From positions 1 to 19,089 of the forward strand of contig PJAB01000919.1 of the NCBI GenBank assembly GCA_002887195.1: a stretch of 19,089 nt of DNA, given 5' to 3'. The notes under the pieces are model-generated. The model was not told where the DNA came from. It was given only the letters and a program-made list of their open reading frames with translations, and did no database searches. The stretch is from Chrysochromulina parva (Eukaryota; Haptophyta; Prymnesiales; Chrysochromulinaceae). This document shows positions 14,054 to 19,089 of this stretch, piece by piece (the stretch's first letter is position 1; the number at the start of each line of letters is the position of its first letter). A program made the translations under genes and the position numbers.

Positions 14054-17000
14054 CAGCAGCCCGCACGCGCGCGATGAGCTCCTCGTCGACGCCGTTAGGG
14101 ATCACCGAGGCAGCGAGCGTGCTGGCTCGCTCGGGCAGGGCCCGCCGCTGGAAATCGCTCTTCAGCATGAGCCGATCGACCATGCCAAGACGGCGCTCAC
14201 TCATGTCGTGAGGACGCGGCATGTCGTGCAGGTCGAGGAGGACGTGGCGCGCATGCATGCGCTCGTCGCGGCGCTCGAGCACCTCGAGCTCGTCGAGCAC
14301 CTCGAGCGAGCGCCACACAATCAGGTACTCGAACTGATCGGCCGGGTTGAAGAGGCTCACATCGACGAGCTCCACACCCTCCCATACCCGAGACAATTCC
14401 CGAGATAATTCCCGAGAATGGCCCTTCTCTGACGAGTCTACCTCGGTAGGACCAGCGCTGTTCGCAGTAGCGCCGCTTGCAACAACACCGCCCGCCGTAG
14501 CACCGCACGCCACGGCACATGGCGCTCGACACGGCGCGAGGCGCAGGTACACAGTGACACGACGGCCAGCCTGTGCCCAGCGCCTCGAGAGCTGCAGCAC
14601 GGCCGTCTCCGAGCCACCGAGCCCGGTGTCGAGGGACTCAGGTCCCCATGCCTCAAGGGCCACCCCTGTGTAGTACACGATCGAACCCGCTGGCCAGCGG
14701 CGCGGTGGCGGGCGCGCGCTTGGGGGTCGCCAGTGACGCGCCTCCGTGCGAGTGAACGCGGCCACGATGCGTGAGGCCGTCGCCTGCGCTTGAGACTGCG
14801 CTTGCGACTGCGCTTGCGACTGCGCTTGAGACTGCGGCCCGGGCTGCGTCGTCGCTGAAGGGTCTGGAGTAGACGAGAGCCACTCCGCTAGACTCGAGAG
14901 GAGTTTGCCGTCCGGTAGAGCCTTGGACGCCTGCTCTCGAGCCCTTGCCGAGACGACACACATGCGCTCGAGCGCACGTAACGAGAGGTGCACGGCCGGC
15001 TGCCTATGAGGCAGATGCAGTGCGAGCGCCGCGGCCGCGCCCGCCTCGAGGAGCGCGCCCATGGCGTCGTCGTGAGCGCTCGCATTGCAAACTGCACCCG
15101 CCGCGCGACGACGGACGGTCGGGTCGGTCGACGAAAGGGCGGCCACGAGCGGCGAGGCCACGGCACACAGCGGCAGGCTCGTCAACTTCACTTGCTCGTC
15201 ATGCCTTGTGAGTAAGTGCTGCAGCGCGCCGGCCGCGGCGGCGCGCCCGCGCCCGTCCTCGATCTCATGGCAAGCCAGCACTGCGCCGAGCACCTCGAGC
15301 AGCGATGATCTCGAACGTTGCTCGCCGCTCCCATCCGACGGCAGCAGCGGCGTGCGCGTGCGGAACAGGAGCTCCTCAGAAAGCTCGGCCGCAGCGCACA
15401 CCACGCTGCCGGCCCACTCAGCGGCGGTGGGTCGCAGCCATCGTGTGTCCATGAGGCCGAGCACATCATGCATGATGCCTTCCCCGAGGAGACCTTCGGC
15501 AACCCCCGACTCGTCGCGCGAGCCTGCTGCACGTGCGCGGTGGTCGGCTGAGAGCATGCGGAGCGACTGCAGCGTGCCAACGACAGCGCGCGCCGCGGCG
15601 CCTTGCGCGGCATCATCGGCGCGTCTCTCGTCGGCTGATTGCATGCCGACAGCGGCGAGTGTAAGAACCTCCGCGTGAAGTCGCACCGCAGATGCTCGAA
15701 AACCCTCCGTCACGAGCGGCGCTGTGCTTGAACCCACATCGTCGGCCGTTGACGACGCCGGTACAACATGGCTCGAGCTCGATGGCGGCGACCTCATTTG
15801 GGTCGAGCTCGATGGCGGCGAGATGGCCGAGATGGCGTCCTCGTGGGTGTACCTTATTATGGTCGAGCTCGATGGCGGCGCGGGCGGCGGCACAGGCGGC
15901 GGTGCGGGCGGCGAAGAAGCATACCTCCCAAGCCTACCTCCCGGAGCCAGCTGGTTGCATGCGGAGAGGAGGAGGAGCGCCTCGTTAGCTGCGGCCATCC
16001 GTCGTGCCGCGTCATGCAGCACGGCCTCAAGACCCTCCTGAACAGGTGGCGGCGGCACCCAAGGTGGTGACACCAGTGACAGTGCCGGTGGCACCACGTT
16101 CGATGCGTCCGCGCGTGCCGTGGGCATGAGGCCCGCGTCGCCGCCCGCATCAACACCCGAACTGCCACCCGCGTCGCCACCCGCGTCATCGCCCGCGTCA
16201 TCGCCCGCGTCGTTGCCCGCGTCGTTGTGAGCGTCTTGCGACGCGTCGACGGGAAGCGCTCGGCGCAGCGCGGCACAATGTGCTCGATAGAACGCCACGT
16301 CATCAGCATGGAGACACGGCGGCGGCGACGTGGCCGGCGGCCTGTCGAGCGGTCGCAGCGGCCACTCATGGTGGTAACCGACGAGGCGCACCGTCATGAA
16401 GATCGCGTGCTTACGCCCCTGTTCGAGCAAGGCCTCGCGGTCAAGGAGCTGGTGAGTGCATCGGCGTGGGCGAACGCCCTTGAGGAGCGGCGAGTCGGAC
16501 AGTAGCAGCCGCATAAAGTCGAGATCCTCGCACGGCGTGTCTGGGTAACCGAGCAAATGATTCGTCTCCCACACGACGCGTCGCACTGCCACTGTGCCCG
16601 GATTGCCGAACCGCGCAGAAAAGATGCCGTCGCCGCCGTCCGCAATGTCAAAGTAGCGCACAGCAGAGGCGCACGGATCGAGCTCGGACACGTGCCGCAC
16701 CTGCAAGGTGCACAAGTCGGCGCCGCTGGCATCGAGGACGTCCAGCTGCGCCTGCACGCTCTCCAGCGCACGCCAGTCGTCATCATCGCAGAAGATGGCG
16801 ACCGGGCCTCGGCATAGGAGCAAGCCGACGTTGCGCTTGAGCCGCATATTGACATGGCCGTCGTTGTTCGGCGGTAACGCCACGTAGCGCAACGCAACGC
16901 CAGCCTCCGCCGCAGCCGGTAGGAGGCTCGCTGTCGTTGGCCATGCCGCGCAGGCGGGTTGGTCATCGAGCACAATGACCTCATGTCCCAATCCGTGGCA

Positions 17001-17123
17001 GAGTCGCTGCCAAATGGCACGGCGGATGGTGTAAGCGAGCAGACGCAACCGCTCGGGCATTTGCGCGGGCGCGGTCATGATCAGGAGCGAGGCCGCAAGT
17101 GACCGCTCGTGCTCAGCCGCCAT
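13392..17123 (-). CDS. Large bifunctional glycosyltransferase: GT2-like + armadillo-like + GT4-like
   Basis: This is a 1243-residue protein in one exon. Residues 1-260 form a GT-A (GT2-like) domain: LLIMTAPAQMPERLRLL, EVIVLDDQP, then FCDDDDW at 111-117, where Asp residues should bind metal and nucleotide sugar, and a PCEDLDFMRLLL acceptor-site-like segment. An Asp-Ala-Gly repeat linker (about 299-331) and Pro/Ser repeats follow. Residues about 480-755 are helical with armadillo-like units (PTVRRRAAGAVCNASAHDDA). A Ser-Gln-Ala-Gln repeat leads to a GT-B (GT4-like) domain from about 805: YYTGVALEAWGP, TGLGGSET (833-840), VIPNGVDEEL, LVYTSSYDRGLEQML and an intact EX7E motif (Glu1153, Glu1161). 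The ATG at 17123 has a purine at -3 and avoids overlap with the neighbour; the frame extends to 17354. No signal or membrane segment is visible. Substrates are unknown; it is paired with another putative transferase. Confidence 0.85.
14387..14416. repeat. 12-bp in-frame tandem repeat (Ser-Arg-Glu-Leu)
   Basis: Units CCCGAGACAATT and CCCGAGATAATT at 14387-14410 are followed by a partial third. On the minus strand they encode tandem SREL within an insertion in the GT-B domain of the large glycosyltransferase. Confidence 0.75.
14784..14836. repeat. 12-bp in-frame minisatellite (Ser-Gln-Ala-Gln)
   Basis: Four 12-bp units, CTGCGCTTG followed by AGA, CGA, CGA, AGA, and a partial fifth encode SQAQ repeats on the minus strand. 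The tract forms the linker between the armadillo-like region and the GT-B domain. Confidence 0.85.
15773..15880. repeat. 30-bp in-frame repeat (PPSSS motif)
   Basis: An exact 18-bp core, TCGAGCTCGATGGCGGCG, occurs at 15773-15790, 15803-15820 and 15863-15880. The spacings are 30 and 60 bp, so a degenerate copy probably occupies 15833-15862. On the minus strand each core encodes PPSSS in the linker of the large glycosyltransferase. Confidence 0.85.
16131..16229. repeat. 12-bp in-frame minisatellite (Asp-Ala-Gly)
   Basis: About eight imperfect units of CCCGCGTCRTYG encode Asp-Ala-Gly-(Asp/Gly/Asn) on the minus strand. The product is an acidic, flexible linker just after the GT-A domain. Confidence 0.8.
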
Positions 17124-17309
17124 GTTGCGGCGTGAACGTGTGAACGGCTGTGATAAGGGGGTCCAGGGGTCCCCGAGCCAATGGTAACCGCACACGTATG
17201 TACGCCGGTCCGGTGTTTTGATCCGAGTTACAAAAAAAAGGGCTTTCCTCGAACATTGCGAAAAAGTCGGTGCATGGCGAATCCTCTCACGTGAACCTAA
17301 GCGACCCGC
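17124..17309. promoter_or_regulatory. Divergent promoter spacer between two glycosyltransferase genes
   Basis: The spacer is 186 bp. TCACGTGA, an 8-bp palindrome, lies at 17287-17294, 16 bases before the plus-strand ATG. A poly-A tract (eight A) lies near 17232-17239. A shared promoter would co-regulate the two transferases; this is inferred from position. Confidence 0.5.
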
Positions 17310-18581
17310 ATGTTCACCATCGTTGCAATTGTGATCGCGGTCCATGGTTTGCATCGCCGCCTCAGTACATCGAAGGCCGACGTGCTCGCAGTGATCAGCA
17401 ATCCTGAGGAGAGTCGAGCGAGTCGCTGCTGGGCGGCTAGAAGCCTATCAGGCACAGATAGAACTTCGACGACGACGCAAATGGCACCTTTGCCGCCCAT
17501 TGAGGTAGTGTACGGCGCCAATATCATCAGCTTCGCTCGTGAGAAATCCGTGAGCATCATAGAGGCACAGCTCGAGTCACTGGAGCTGGTGGGTTTGTTC
17601 CAGCCCCAGCACGCACATGTGCACGTTGTGCTCTCGTATATCTTTAGCAGTGGCACTCAGGCTGGAACGTGTCACCAGCCTCCTTGCTCTGATGCGGAGA
17701 GAACTTTTGCTTGCTCCGATATCGCGAGAAACGTGTCGACCAGACGTGACCAGGCCGATGCGTCGAAAGCCATGGCCTTGATCGGTGAGCAGGTGAGGCG
17801 GCGGAACGGTACGTTGTACTCGAGGATGGGCGAGAACCTACACGAGTGGCCTGCCCTATACCGCCTCTGGCGACTCGCCTGTAAGAGCCCGAGCCATCTT
17901 TTCCTCTACTTCCACAACAAGGGCGTGACGCGCGATCTGTTTGGCGTTACCCGCCGCGCTCTTTCCGAAATGGTCCTCTTCAAGGAGGTCGTGGCCAGCT
18001 GGAGAGCCGTGAGGTCTTTGTTCGCGCTGCACCACCCTGTGGTGCGGCACGCGGGGATTGCGCCGGCCGAGGGAGGATGGGAATGGTTCAACTTCTTTTG
18101 GGCGACAGGGAGCCATCTTCGGAACAATGTTCAGCCCATCATCTCGGGGCACCGCCACTATTACGAACTGTGGTTGCAGCGTGAGGCATCGGTCTCTCAG
18201 TGCTCCAACGCCATGGAGCGCAGTGCCGATGCCACCTCCGCGTTTAGGAGCATGTGCAAGCTAACTGCTCAAGAGGCTACTGCCAGGGAGGTTGTGGGTA
18301 TGTCGAGGGAGCGTGGGTGCGAGTCGAGCTTGAATCTCGTGGACTGCACCATCGGGAACAGCTGCGGCCCCTCACGCTGGGCTGCGCACACTCTCGGAAC
18401 CCTTGAAAATTCCATGAGAGTGGATCTTGCGCGCTTGGGCCTATTCGACTCGGCACTCCACCGGATTCAGAAATGGGTGTCTGATGATGTCTATTGGGCC
18501 CGCACCGCGATTTCACATGTCGCAAGTGGGAAGGTCTGGAGTGATCGGGGACTTTTTGGACCGCCTGCTTCGGAGCTTTGA
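17310..18581 (+). CDS. Putative membrane-anchored glycosyltransferase-like protein
   Basis: This is a 423-residue protein from the ATG at 17310. Residues 1-14 (MFTIVAIVIAVHGL) followed by HRR look like a short signal anchor of a type II Golgi protein. The body has the hallmarks of a glycosyltransferase-like family I recall as common in haptophytes and other algae: VVYGANI near the start, MGENLHEWPALYRLW at about 172-186, LYFHNKGVTRD at 199-209, and GGWEWFNFFWATGSHL at 255-270. Several cysteines in the C-terminal third could form disulfides. I see no classical DXD motif, so the catalytic assignment is by family resemblance only. It is head-to-head with the large two-domain glycosyltransferase. 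The end is uncertain, because another frame (to 18732) looks protein-like just after this one closes. Confidence 0.7.
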   Translation: MFTIVAIVIAVHGLHRRLSTSKADVLAVISNPEESRASRCWAARSLSGTDRTSTTTQMAPLPPIEVVYGANIISFAREKSVSIIEAQLESLELVGLFQPQHAHVHVVLSYIFSSGTQAGTCHQPPCSDAERTFACSDIARNVSTRRDQADASKAMALIGEQVRRRNGTLYSRMGENLHEWPALYRLWRLACKSPSHLFLYFHNKGVTRDLFGVTRRALSEMVLFKEVVASWRAVRSLFALHHPVVRHAGIAPAEGGWEWFNFFWATGSHLRNNVQPIISGHRHYYELWLQREASVSQCSNAMERSADATSAFRSMCKLTAQEATAREVVGMSRERGCESSLNLVDCTIGNSCGPSRWAAHTLGTLENSMRVDLARLGLFDSALHRIQKWVSDDVYWARTAISHVASGKVWSDRGLFGPPASEL

Positions 18582-19089
18582 AGCTCTTGAGCCAGAGGAG
18601 CGACGAGGCGTCACCATCTCAACGAGGCATCACCTTCCCGGTGCATCAACCTGCGCTGTCGTGCGCCCTCTGGGTCCCACCTACCACTTTGGCGGCGCGG
18701 ATACTGTCGAGGGCCCATTCTGCATCGTTTGAACCGGAACTCTACATGAATGAATTCATCAATAATTTACTCGTCGGGTCTGTATTGTGTGGTGGACCGC
18801 CGGCGGCCGGGGGATATTATAGTCCAGCACCGTGCGACGCGACCGCTACGTGGCAGTGCTTGCGTGTTTTAGAGGCCGTTCGAACGGCGGACTTTGGGAA
18901 ATTTCAAGTCTACTGTACTTGTAGCACGAGCCCAAACACCTTCCTCCCAAGAGGTCGCACTTTCGTTCTTCGAAGATGTGGCACGAAGGGGCGGCCCAGA
19001 GGCACAGCTTGAGAGTACGGTGGCGGTCGGGCAGCAAGGCTGCGGACGCGTGCGGTCATCCATCGGTCGCGGCAAATGACCAGACGAGT
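18582..19089. other. Window-end region without a supportable gene
   Basis: The last 508 bases carry short open frames on both strands, none with a motif or a convincing ATG. One frame (ending 18732) reads SFEALEPEERRGVTISTRHH and on, and might be a continuation of the preceding gene after a frame change. Otherwise nothing is recognisable. Confidence 0.5.

Noticed and set aside
13344..16505. Several long plus-strand frames opposite the large glycosyltransferase
   Set aside because: They are antisense shadows. The minus strand has continuous family motifs and an uninterrupted 1243-codon frame.
17124..17354. Use of the ATG at 17354 for the large glycosyltransferase
   Set aside because: It would overlap the first 45 bases of the divergent gene, and the added 77 residues show no domain or targeting signal.
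1..19089. CRISPR array, insertion sequence, prophage, rRNA or transposon
   Set aside because: No regularly spaced direct repeats with unique spacers, no transposase or reverse-transcriptase motifs, no long terminal repeats and no rRNA-like stretches were seen. The only tandem repeats are in-frame minisatellites and one short AT-rich array.

Overview
The window is nuclear DNA from a eukaryote with a compact, GC-rich genome. About ten genes sit in 19 kb, most read as one uninterrupted exon, and one short GT-AG intron can be placed exactly. The products are eukaryotic: a purple acid phosphatase, NAA50, an ArfGAP-PH protein, a glia-maturation-factor domain and a J-domain protein. One small protein starts with a signal peptide followed by an Ala-Phe (ASAF-like) junction, the usual entry signal for complex red plastids. 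Together with the large glycosyltransferases this suggests a haptophyte or related microalga. That assignment is inference, and no taxonomic marker such as rRNA is present.

Layout: 210-1586 (+) purple acid phosphatase; 2279-3232 (-) mitochondrial-type J-domain protein with two SH3-like repeats; 3392-3925 (+) NAA50 acetyltransferase; 4514-5503 (-) coiled-coil protein; 5640-6221 (-) putative plastid-targeted basic protein; 6368-7537 (+) coiled-coil/proline-rich protein ending in a GMF-type ADF-H domain; 8288-9613 (-) TPR protein; 9856-10365 (+) Ser/Pro-rich hypothetical; 10995-11792 (-) Ala-rich hypothetical; 12148-13072 (+) ArfGAP-PH protein with a 109-bp intron at 12308-12416; 13392-17123 (-) a very large two-glycosyltransferase protein with an armadillo-like middle; 17310-18581 (+) a second putative glycosyltransferase with an N-terminal membrane anchor.

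The genes are arranged as five successive head-to-head pairs with spacers of about 145-355 bp, while 3' ends face each other across 320-750 bp. Three of the five divergent spacers contain CACGTGA and a fourth contains TACGTGA, which suggests shared bidirectional promoters. The convergent spacers hold GC-rich hairpins and palindromes but no supportable genes.

The most unusual object is the 1243-residue protein at 13392-17123. It joins a GT-A (GT2-like) domain with a DDDD motif, a helical armadillo-like region and a GT-B (GT4-like) domain with an intact EX7E motif, linked by in-frame minisatellite repeats. It is divergently paired with another putative glycosyltransferase, so the right end of the window may be a small surface-polysaccharide or glycan-assembly locus. 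The other genes are mostly housekeeping or cytoskeleton/trafficking functions with no obvious shared pathway.
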